Source: Pseudorhodobacter ferrugineus DSM 5888 (GTDB lineage: Bacteria; Pseudomonadota; Alphaproteobacteria; Rhodobacterales; Rhodobacteraceae). Taken from it: 64,000 nt of DNA. A model generated the notes under the pieces. That model was given only the letters and a program-made list of their open reading frames with translations. It was not told the DNA's origin and did not search any database. The stretch covers positions 1-64,000 of the forward strand of contig NZ_ATVN01000015.1 in the NCBI RefSeq assembly GCF_000420745.1, read 5' to 3'. Below, in pieces: positions 49,987 through 58,896 of the stretch. How positions within the stretch are numbered: position 1 is the first letter of the stretch; every line of letters begins with the position of its first letter. Both the position numbers and the translations under genes were made by a program.

Positions 49987-50664
49987 ATGGACCCTGTTAT
50001 GATCCGCCTTGATATCTTCTCCGACCCGATTTGCCCTTGGTGCTATATCGGCAAAACCCTGATGGACCGCGCGCTGGAAAGCCGGCCTGATCATCCGTTC
50101 AGCGTGGAATGGCACCCGTTTCAGTTGAACCCCACCATGCCCGCCGCAGGCATGGACCGCCGCGCCTATCTGGAAGGCAAGTTTGGCGGCAAACAACAAG
50201 CGGTCGAGGTCTATGGCCGCATTGCCGAGGCTGCGCAAAAGGCGGGGATTGAAATCGACTTTGGCGCAATTCAGCGTACGCCCAACACGATGAACGCCCA
50301 CCGTTTGATCCATTGGGCGGGGCTGGAGGGGCGGCAAAATGCCGTTGTGATGGCCCTGTTTCGCGCCTATTTCAAAGATGGCCGCGATATTGGCAGTACC
50401 GACACGCTGGTCGATATTGCCCAAGCCTGCGGCATGGACCCCGAGGCAACCGAGCGCCTGTTTGCCACCGATGCCGATTTTGCCGACCTTGCCGCGCGCG
50501 ATACCGATGCCCGCCAAAAAGGGGTCACAGGCGTGCCCGCCTTTCTGATTGCCCAGCAATATATGATGCCAGGCGCGCAACCCGTGGAGACATGGCAACG
50601 TGTGATCGACGATTTGCTGGAAACCATCGCGCAAGAGGCGGGCTCCGCGACGCCCACACCCTGA
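49987..50664 (+). CDS. FrnE/DsbA-family oxidoreductase
   Basis: 225 residues. Thioredoxin-fold DsbA-like protein with an N-terminal CPWC active site (FSDPICPWCYIGKTLMDRAL), the helical insertion (NTMNAHRLIHWAGLEGRQNA) and cis-Pro loop GVTGVPAFLIAQQYMMPGAQ, typical of the FrnE group. It has no signal peptide, so it is cytoplasmic, unlike true DsbA. FrnE-type proteins include 2-hydroxychromene-2-carboxylate isomerase relatives and isomerases of polyketide metabolism. Being next to the ligase suggests a joint catabolic role (inference). The first Met is used; an alternative is four codons in. Confidence 0.88.
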   Translation: MDPVMIRLDIFSDPICPWCYIGKTLMDRALESRPDHPFSVEWHPFQLNPTMPAAGMDRRAYLEGKFGGKQQAVEVYGRIAEAAQKAGIEIDFGAIQRTPNTMNAHRLIHWAGLEGRQNAVVMALFRAYFKDGRDIGSTDTLVDIAQACGMDPEATERLFATDADFADLAARDTDARQKGVTGVPAFLIAQQYMMPGAQPVETWQRVIDDLLETIAQEAGSATPTP

Positions 50665-50822
50665 CGCCCAGCCCCAGATAGGCCGCGGTCGCAAGTTATG
50701 CAGGCGGGCGGTTTTTACCTTGTCCTCCCCCGTTTTGCGGGCGATAGCAGGATCATTGTGCCGCGTTCTCGCGCTTGCCGCAGTTTGCAGGGCGGGCCGC
50801 GCGGCTGTAATCTGATAAAGGC

Positions 50823-52040
50823 ATGGCGACAGTGACCCAATCCATCAAACGCATGGGGCAACCCGAATTCATCGCCATGATCGCGATGCTCTTTGCCACC
50901 ATCGCCTTTTCCATCGACTCTATGCTGCCCGCTTTGCCCACCATCGCGGCCGAGCTGACGCCCGATGCGCCGAACAAGGCGCAGCTTATCCTGACCAGTT
51001 TTGTGCTGGGGATGGGGCTTGGGACGCTGGTGGCAGGGCCATTGTCTGACAGTTTCGGCCGCCGCCGCATTATCGTTATGGGCGCAATTTTGTATTGTGT
51101 GGCCGCCGCTGTGGCCTATTTTGCCCCCACGCTGGAAACCGTTCTGGCCGCGCGTGTGGTACAAGGGCTTGGGGCCGCGGCCCCGCGTGTGGTGTCGCTG
51201 GCACTGGTGCGCGATTTGTACAAAGGCCGCGATATGGCCCGCGTCGTCAGCTTTGCGATGATGATCTTTACGCTGGTCCCTGCGGTGGCACCTCTGGCCG
51301 CAAGTGGTGTGATCTCGGCCTTTGGCTGGCGCTTTATCTTTATCACCTTCATTGGGTTTGCCATTTTGTCTATGGCGTGGCTGCTGATCCGCCAACCCGA
51401 AACGCTGCCCATCGAAAACCGCCGCCCGTTTCGCGCGGCCCCCCTGATCGCGGCCCTCCGCGAGGTGCTGTCACACCGCACCATCGTGACTACAATCACT
51501 GTGCAAACCCTGATTTTGGGCGCGCTTTTCGCGACGCTATCGACCGCGCAACCCATCATCGATGTGCAATTCGGGCGTGGCGAGGCGTTTCCCTTGTGGT
51601 TCGCGCTGGTCGCCTTATGCGCAGGGACCGCCAGCCCCACGAATGCTGTATTGGTGGGCCGATTGGGGATGCGCTATCTGATCACGGCCACGCTGCTCGG
51701 ACAGCTTGTGCTATCCGCGCTGATGCTGGGTGCCACCTTGTCGGGCCTCATGTCCGAAACGATGGGTTTTGCAGCGTTTATCCTGTGGATGATCGGCGTG
51801 TTTGCGATGGCGGGGCTGACGTTGGGCAACCTTAACGCGCTGGCGCTGGAACCTGTGGGCCATATCGCGGGGATGGCGGCATCCGTGGCGGGGTCTATTT
51901 CCACCGTGTTTGCCGTGGTGCTTGCCGCGCCCATCGGGCTTGCCTTTGATGGCAGCTACCTGCCGCTAATCGTCGGCGTAGCGGTGATGGCGGTCGTGTC
52001 ATTGGCGCTTATGCTGTCGATCCCGCGCAATAAATCCTAA
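50823..52040 (+). CDS. Bcr/CflA-type MFS drug exporter
   Basis: 405 residues with 12 predicted membrane segments. The MFS loop 2-3 motif is FVLGMGLGTLVAGPLSDSFG then RRRIIVMGAILYCVAAAVAY. Motif C-like FAMMIFTLVPAVAPLAASGV and the pattern of the DHA1 Bcr/CflA subfamily fit a proton-coupled drug efflux pump of the inner membrane. It stands as its own unit; it converges on mfd, ending only 3 bases from the mfd stop. Confidence 0.9.
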   Translation: MATVTQSIKRMGQPEFIAMIAMLFATIAFSIDSMLPALPTIAAELTPDAPNKAQLILTSFVLGMGLGTLVAGPLSDSFGRRRIIVMGAILYCVAAAVAYFAPTLETVLAARVVQGLGAAAPRVVSLALVRDLYKGRDMARVVSFAMMIFTLVPAVAPLAASGVISAFGWRFIFITFIGFAILSMAWLLIRQPETLPIENRRPFRAAPLIAALREVLSHRTIVTTITVQTLILGALFATLSTAQPIIDVQFGRGEAFPLWFALVALCAGTASPTNAVLVGRLGMRYLITATLLGQLVLSALMLGATLSGLMSETMGFAAFILWMIGVFAMAGLTLGNLNALALEPVGHIAGMAASVAGSISTVFAVVLAAPIGLAFDGSYLPLIVGVAVMAVVSLALMLSIPRNKS

Positions 52041-52043
52041 CGA

Positions 52044-55000
52044 TTACGGGCCCTTGACGGCTTTCTTTACCGCAACATCCATCAACTTTTCGGCCAGTGC
52101 CTTGGCAATGGCAAACGCGCCTTTGATCCGGTCGCTTTCGGTTTTCCAATCCTGCATCAGCACGATTTTGTTGCCCGACACCCGCGCCCCGCTTTGGGTT
52201 TTGATGAAATCCACCAGCCCTGCAGGGTTGGCAAACTTGTCGTTGTGAAACTGCACCGTGGCGCCTTTTGGTCCTGCGTCCAGCTTGGCAATGCCCGCCC
52301 GTTTGCACATCGCCTTGATCCGCACAACCAGCATCAGGGTGTTCACTTCCTTGGGCAGCGGGCCGAAACGGTCGATCAACTCGGCGGCAAACCCTTCCAG
52401 CTCGACCTTGGTTGCAAGGCCGGATAGGCGGCGATACAGCCCCAAGCGCAGGTCAAGGTCCGGCACGTAAGCCTCTGGTATCAATACCGGAACGCCCAAA
52501 TTGATGTTCGGCGCCCATTGGTCATCAACCTCCGCCATCCCCGAAATCTCGCCCGACCGCAGCTTGGAAATCGTCTCCTCCAACATGGCTTGGTACAGCT
52601 CATACCCAACCTCTTTGATATGGCCCGACTGCTCTTCACCCAGCAGGTTCCCCGCGCCGCGCAAATCAAGGTCGTGGCTGGCAAGGTTGAACCCCGCGCC
52701 AAGACTGTCCAAAGACCCCAGCAGCCGCAAACGCTTCATCGCTTGCGGGGTCAGCGGCGCACGGGGCTTGGTGGTAAGGAAACAATAGGCCCGCGTTTTG
52801 GCGCGCCCGACACGGCCCCGAATTTGGTACAGCTGGGACAGCCCGAACATATCGGCGCGGTGAATGATCATCGTGTTGGCTGTGGGAATATCCAAACCTG
52901 ATTCCACAATAGAGGTTGCGACCAGAACGTCCTGTTTTCCATCATAAAAATCGTTCATCCGCTGGTCAAGGTCGCCTGCCGCCAACTGCCCGTGGGCGAC
53001 GATATAGGTCACTTCGGGTACATGGGTTTTCAAGAAATCTTCGACAAACGGCAGGTCAGAAATGCGCGGCACCACAAAGAAAGACTGCCCGCCGCGATAG
53101 CGTTCGCGCAGCAGTGCCTCGCGGATCGTTACAGTATCAAATTCAGACACATAGGTCCGAATGGCCAGACGGTCCACCGGCGGCGTGGCGATGATCGACA
53201 GGTCGCGCACGCCTGTCAGCGACAATTGCAAGGTGCGCGGAATCGGCGTTGCGGTCAGCGTCAGCACATGCACGTCCGACCGCATTTCCTTTAGCCGTTC
53301 CTTATGCCCCACGCCGAAATGTTGTTCTTCATCAATGACTAACAACCCGATGTTCTTAAACTTGATTGCCTTGGCCAACACGGCATGGGTGCCGATGACG
53401 ATATCAACCGTGCCATCGGTCAGGCCTGCGCGCGTGCCGTTCGCATCCTTTGCACTAACAAAGCGCGACAAGGGTTTGATATTGATTGGAAAACCACGGA
53501 ACCGTTCAACAAAACTGCGGTAATGTTGGCGCGCCAGCAAGGTCGTCGGCGCAATCACCGCAACCTGCATCCCCGACAAGGCCGCGACAAAGGCCGCGCG
53601 CATCGCCACCTCGGTTTTGCCAAAGCCCACATCGCCCACGATCAGGCGGTCCATCGGGCTGCCCGCTTCCAAATCGGCAATCACATCGCCAATCGCCGTT
53701 AACTGATCTTCGGTTTCGGTATAGGGGAACCGCGCCGCAAACGCCTCCCACATCGAATGCGGCGCCTCTAGCACAGGTGCTTTGCGCAAATGCCGCTCGG
53801 CCGCGATGCGCATCAGGCGTTCCGCAATCTCGCGGATCCGCGCCTTCAGCTTGGCTTTTTTCGCCTGCCACGCGCCACCACCCAGTCGGTCAAGCAACCC
53901 TTCTTCATGGCCGTATCGGCTTAGAAGTTCAATGTTTTCAACGGGAAGGTACAGCTTGGCGTTTTCGGCATATTCAATGCTCAGGCATTCATGCGGCGCA
54001 CCAAGTGCCGTAATCATCTCAAGCCCGTGGTAACGCCCGACCCCGTGTTCGACATGCACAACCAAATCGCCGGGCGACAGGGTTTGCACATCGCGCAGGA
54101 AATTATCGGCCTTGCGCTTGCGCTTTGGTTTGCCGACCAAACGGTCGCCCAGCACGTCTTGTTCCGAAATCACCGCCAGCCCCGGTGCGGTAAAACCCGC
54201 CTCCAGCGGCCAGATCATCAGGTACAGACCGCCTGTGCCCCGAACGTCGCGAATATCCGCAACCTCAACCGCGCCTTCGATGCCTTGGTCGGCAATCAAC
54301 CCGCGCAGGCGTTCGCGCGCGCCTTCGGACCAGCTGGCCACAACCACATTAGCGCCTTTGCGCAACACTTTAATGTGATCTGCCAAGGCATTGAACAGGC
54401 TTATGTTTTCCTGCTGACGTTCCGGCGCAAAACTGCGCCCCATCCGCCCGCCGGCATCCAAAACCTCCGGCCCCGGTGATTGCGCCAGTGGGGATAGTTG
54501 CACCACGCGCGTGCCAGACAAGGCCGCCTCCCACGCTGCATCATCCAAATACAGCAACCCCGGTGCGGCAGGTTTATAGACCGTGTCGACCCGCCCCTTG
54601 GCGCGCATCGAGTCCATCCGCGCATCATATTGGTCGTCGATGCTTTCCCACCGCGCAAGCCGTGCGGGCGTGACCTGATCATCCAGCATGACCGACGCAT
54701 CCGGCATATAGTCGAACACAGTTTCCATTTCAGCATGGAAGAACGGCAGCCAATGCTCCATCCCCTGATGTTTGCGCCCCGCGCTGACCGCCTCATAGAG
54801 CGGATCATCAGACCCGCCCGCGCCAAATTCCACGCGGTAATTCTGGCGGAACCGCGAAATCGCCGCCTCGTCTAAAATCACCTCGGACACCGGTGCAAAT
54901 TCAACCGATTTCAGCTTTTCCGTGGTGCGCTGGGTGTCGGGGTCAAAGCGGCGCGCGCCGTCCAGCACATCGCCGAACATATCCAACCGTACTGGCCCCA

Positions 55001-55505
55001 AAGGCCCCGGCGGGTAAATATCAATGATCCCGCCACGAATGGCATAATCGCCCGGTTCGGCCACCGTTGGGCTGGGGGTAAAGCCCATGCGTGTCAGGAA
55101 GTTGCGCAAGGACTCTTCGTTTATCCGCTTGCCCACTGTGGCGGTAAACGACGCCTCACGCAGCACAGCCCGCGCCGGCATCCGCTGGGTCGCGGCGTTC
55201 AGGGTGGTCAGCAACACGAACGGTCCGGGCACCCCTTGGGCCAATGCGGCCAAGGTCGCCATCCGCCGCGAGATGATATCGGGGTTGGGCGACACGCGGT
55301 CATAGGGCAAGCAATCCCACGCCGGCAGCTCCAGCACCACCACATCGGGCGCCATAACGGCCAATGCCTCGCGCATCGCCTCCAACCGCTTGTCATCACG
55401 CGCCACATGCACCACAGACACGCCCCGCGCCAACTCCCGTGCCAAAAGCTGGGCGTCATATCCTTCGGGCGCACCGCCCAAGATGATCCGGTCAACCATG
55501 GTCAT
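52044..55505 (-). CDS. mfd: Transcription-repair coupling factor Mfd
   Basis: 1153 residues. It displaces RNA polymerase stalled at lesions and recruits UvrABC. In order: the UvrB-homology region (RMATLAALAQG ... PGDYAIRGGIIDIYPPG), the CarD-like RNAP-interaction domain (DLVVHVEHGVGRYHGLEMI), and the RecG-like SF2 translocase with Walker A DRLIVGDVGFGKTEVAMRAA, DEEQHFGVGHKERL (DEEQ) and TLTATPIPRTL. Next come motif VI (QIRGRVGRAKTRAYCF) and the TRCF domain. Length is normal. The next gene upstream on the strand ends 3 bases before its start. Confidence 0.97.
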   Translation of the reverse strand: MTMVDRIILGGAPEGYDAQLLARELARGVSVVHVARDDKRLEAMREALAVMAPDVVVLELPAWDCLPYDRVSPNPDIISRRMATLAALAQGVPGPFVLLTTLNAATQRMPARAVLREASFTATVGKRINEESLRNFLTRMGFTPSPTVAEPGDYAIRGGIIDIYPPGPLGPVRLDMFGDVLDGARRFDPDTQRTTEKLKSVEFAPVSEVILDEAAISRFRQNYRVEFGAGGSDDPLYEAVSAGRKHQGMEHWLPFFHAEMETVFDYMPDASVMLDDQVTPARLARWESIDDQYDARMDSMRAKGRVDTVYKPAAPGLLYLDDAAWEAALSGTRVVQLSPLAQSPGPEVLDAGGRMGRSFAPERQQENISLFNALADHIKVLRKGANVVVASWSEGARERLRGLIADQGIEGAVEVADIRDVRGTGGLYLMIWPLEAGFTAPGLAVISEQDVLGDRLVGKPKRKRKADNFLRDVQTLSPGDLVVHVEHGVGRYHGLEMITALGAPHECLSIEYAENAKLYLPVENIELLSRYGHEEGLLDRLGGGAWQAKKAKLKARIREIAERLMRIAAERHLRKAPVLEAPHSMWEAFAARFPYTETEDQLTAIGDVIADLEAGSPMDRLIVGDVGFGKTEVAMRAAFVAALSGMQVAVIAPTTLLARQHYRSFVERFRGFPINIKPLSRFVSAKDANGTRAGLTDGTVDIVIGTHAVLAKAIKFKNIGLLVIDEEQHFGVGHKERLKEMRSDVHVLTLTATPIPRTLQLSLTGVRDLSIIATPPVDRLAIRTYVSEFDTVTIREALLRERYRGGQSFFVVPRISDLPFVEDFLKTHVPEVTYIVAHGQLAAGDLDQRMNDFYDGKQDVLVATSIVESGLDIPTANTMIIHRADMFGLSQLYQIRGRVGRAKTRAYCFLTTKPRAPLTPQAMKRLRLLGSLDSLGAGFNLASHDLDLRGAGNLLGEEQSGHIKEVGYELYQAMLEETISKLRSGEISGMAEVDDQWAPNINLGVPVLIPEAYVPDLDLRLGLYRRLSGLATKVELEGFAAELIDRFGPLPKEVNTLMLVVRIKAMCKRAGIAKLDAGPKGATVQFHNDKFANPAGLVDFIKTQSGARVSGNKIVLMQDWKTESDRIKGAFAIAKALAEKLMDVAVKKAVKGP

Positions 55506-55508
55506 AAA

Positions 55509-56036
55509 TCAATTCGGCCAAATCGCATAAACTTGCATATTCTGCCACATGCCCCACAACGAGGTAATGAAAATAGACACCATTCCAATGGCTTGCACCT
55601 TCATCCGGTGGCGGGTCAACTGGCGATACAGCACTTCACCCTCAGGCTCAGTCGTGGCGATTTGCTGGGCTGTCGACAGGCTTAAGACGCGCACAATCGC
55701 CAAAGGGGCCAGCAGCAAGAACAGCGCCTGCGCAAATTCGACCCGATAATACAGCGCCAAAACCACCAGCGCCGTAAACAAAAACGCCGCAATCGCAACC
55801 AGCCAAAGCCCCGACACCCGCGCCACATACAGCAAACGGCGGATGTTGATGCCGACCAGATCGTGCAAGTCTTGGGCCGTAGACTCATCCTTACGCGCGC
55901 GGGCCACCATATCAAACGGCACCCCCAGCACCCAATGGCTGGTGGTCGACCACATCACCGCAAGCGCAATCCAGAACCAAAGATTCGAAAAAGACCGCAG
56001 GTCGATCAATTCGAAAATCGTTTTATACCAATCCAC
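55509..56036 (-). CDS. Conserved inner-membrane protein upstream of mfd
   Basis: 175 residues with three or four membrane helices: FSNLWFWIALAVMWSTTSHW, LWLVAIAAFLFTALVVLALY, ALFLLLAPLAIVRVLSLSTA and a last near AIGMVSIFITSLWGMW. GTG 56036 (VDWYKTIFELIDLRSFSNLW) is chosen: AAAGG lies upstream and the longer frame to 56420 is not credible because it covers hemB. I recall such proteins being labelled 'component of SufBCD complex' in Rhodobacter-type genomes, but nothing in this sequence proves a link with iron-sulfur assembly. It ends 3 bases before mfd, so they are probably co-transcribed. Confidence 0.75.
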   Translation of the reverse strand: MDWYKTIFELIDLRSFSNLWFWIALAVMWSTTSHWVLGVPFDMVARARKDESTAQDLHDLVGINIRRLLYVARVSGLWLVAIAAFLFTALVVLALYYRVEFAQALFLLLAPLAIVRVLSLSTAQQIATTEPEGEVLYRQLTRHRMKVQAIGMVSIFITSLWGMWQNMQVYAIWPN

Positions 56037-56175
56037 TATGCCAACCTTTGCAGCAATATTCGCGCCATCCGGCCAAAGTTCCCAGACCCTTGCGACATTC
56101 CTACTCTTGAGACGCGGGCTTTTCCATGCCAGCAAGACAAAAAAGCACAATTGCCGATGTTTATACCCAAGATAA

Positions 56176-57192
<1,017 letters not shown>

Positions 57193-57351
57193 AACACGGG
57201 CAAAAACACGCCCAAGTTGCGGGTTTGGTGATCCAAAAGGATGACAGCGCCGAAAATCCGCGCTACTGTTATGCAATCGGCCTAAAACTGGCCCAAGATA
57301 TAGAGCAAATGGCGACCGGCCAACCCGGCGCAGCATAGAGGCGGCAGAGAC

Positions 57352-57906
57352 ATGGATATTTTAAACCGACGCAGTTTTATGGGCGCCACGGCGGCCAGTC
57401 TTGCGCTTGGCGGTTGTGCCAATGGCATTGGTGGCGCGGGCGGTCCACGGATGGACAGCCGTGTTGACACAACGCGCGACTATCTGTTTGGCCGCTATCC
57501 CGGCACCCGCGATCTGGCGCAAAAAGCCTATGGCGTTTTGTATATGCCCTTGATGACCGAGGCAGGCTTTGGCTTTGGTGCTGCCTACGGTCAAGGTGCG
57601 TTGCGGATCAATGATGTGACGGTCGATTATTATTCCGCCACCCGCGCCACCTTTGGCCTTCAAATCGGTGCGCAGCAATATGCCCACGCCCTGTTTTTCA
57701 TGACCGAGGCCGCCTTGGGCGATTTCCGCCGTGCATCCGGTTGGGCCGCCAGTGCCGATGTGCGCTATGCCACCCCGAACGAAGGCGCAAGCATCGGCAA
57801 GGAAACCACCGAATATGCGCCGGTCATCGCCTTTGTCTTTGGCCAGTCGGGTCTGATCTTGGGCGCGACATTGGCAGGGTCCAAATACACCCGCATTATT
57901 CCGTAA
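57352..57906 (+). CDS. YSC84/SYLF-domain lipoprotein
   Basis: 184 residues. MDILNRRSFMGATAASLALG GC is a signal with twin-Arg-like RRSF and lipobox LGGC, so the Tat route with lipidation is possible. The YSC84/SYLF domain follows (GVLYMPLMTEAGFGFGAAYG, YSATRATFGLQIGAQQYAHA, LFFMTEAALGDF and VFGQSGLILGATLAGSKYTR). SYLF domains bind lipids. The role in bacteria is unclear. It stands alone, followed by a hairpin. Confidence 0.88.
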   Translation: MDILNRRSFMGATAASLALGGCANGIGGAGGPRMDSRVDTTRDYLFGRYPGTRDLAQKAYGVLYMPLMTEAGFGFGAAYGQGALRINDVTVDYYSATRATFGLQIGAQQYAHALFFMTEAALGDFRRASGWAASADVRYATPNEGASIGKETTEYAPVIAFVFGQSGLILGATLAGSKYTRIIP

Positions 57907-57913
57907 AGTTGCA

Positions 57914-57942
57914 GCCTCGGTTTTTGCAATAAAAACCGAGGC
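57914..57942. terminator. Hairpin between the convergent YSC84 and dehydrogenase genes
   Basis: GCCTCGGTTTTT and AAAAACCGAGGC form a perfect 12-bp stem around GCAAT. There is no T-run after the stem on either strand, but its place between two converging stop codons supports a terminator role. Confidence 0.6.
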
Positions 57943-57951
57943 TTGCGCGCC

Positions 57952-58815
57952 CTACTTCAACCGTTTTATCAGGCTCGATGTATCCCAACGTCCGCCGCCC
58001 ATGTTTTGCACATCCTTGTAAAACTGGTCGATCAGCGCTGTGATGGGCAGGCTTGCGCCAATCTCATTGGCAGTGGCCAGACAAATCCCCAAATCCTTGC
58101 GCATCCAATCCACGGCAAACCCGTGGGTGAAATGATCGTCGAGCATGGTCTTGTGGCGGTTGTTCATCTGCCAAGATCCTGCGGCCCCGCCTGAAATCAC
58201 CTCAACCACAGCTTTGCCGTCCATACCGGCCTTTTCGCCAAAGGCCAGCGCTTCGGCCAATCCTTGCACCAGCCCCGCGATGCAAATCTGGTTCATCATC
58301 TTGGCAATCTGGCCTGACCCGCTTTCACCTAGCCGTTTGCAAATGCGGGCATAGGCGGCAATCACGGGTTCAGCCGCGTCATAATCGGCAGCGCGGCCGC
58401 CGCACATCACCGACAGCACGCCGTTTTCCGCGCCCGCTTGCCCACCCGACACAGGCGCATCGACAAAGCCCACGCCAATTTCGGCGGCGGCTGCAAACAG
58501 CTCTCGCGTCACCTGCGCCGAAACGGTGGTGTGGTCGACAAACACAGCCCCCTTGGCCATACCAGCGAATGCCCCGTCCGGCCCAAAGCACACGCCGCGC
58601 AGATCGTCATCATTACCCACGCAGGCCATCACGAAATCTTGGCCCATCGCCGCCTCACGCGGGGTTGTCGCCGCACGGCCTCCATGCTGTGCCACCCAAG
58701 CCTCGGCCTTGGCAGCCGTGCGGTTGTAAACGGTCACCGCATGCCCCTTGGCCGCCAGATGCCCCGCCATCGGGAATCCCATGACCCCCAAGCCCAAAAA
58801 TGCCACTTTCGCCAT
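57952..58815 (-). CDS. Beta-hydroxyacid dehydrogenase (3-hydroxyisobutyrate/tartronate semialdehyde type)
   Basis: 287 residues. NAD(P) motif VAFLGLGVMGFPMAGHLA (the family signature), FVDAPVSGGQAGAENGVLSV (substrate-binding DAPVSGG) and KMMNQICIAG with the catalytic Lys (GxxxKxxNN, here KMMNQ with Q in the last position). GarR-like, 3-hydroxyisobutyrate dehydrogenase and related enzymes cannot be separated by eye. It stands alone and divergent from the acylase gene. Confidence 0.9.
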   Translation of the reverse strand: MAKVAFLGLGVMGFPMAGHLAAKGHAVTVYNRTAAKAEAWVAQHGGRAATTPREAAMGQDFVMACVGNDDDLRGVCFGPDGAFAGMAKGAVFVDHTTVSAQVTRELFAAAAEIGVGFVDAPVSGGQAGAENGVLSVMCGGRAADYDAAEPVIAAYARICKRLGESGSGQIAKMMNQICIAGLVQGLAEALAFGEKAGMDGKAVVEVISGGAAGSWQMNNRHKTMLDDHFTHGFAVDWMRKDLGICLATANEIGASLPITALIDQFYKDVQNMGGGRWDTSSLIKRLK

Positions 58816-58896
58816 TGCCGTAACCCTTCCAATTGCCTCGCGCGTTCAGATCGCATAGGTAACCAGCCAAACCCTGCCGTCAAGAAAAGACCTGTC

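Noticed and set aside
58438-58896. N-terminal extension of the acylase gene to 974 residues
   Set aside because: It runs antisense through the dehydrogenase gene and precedes a clear signal/anchor segment that begins at 58897.
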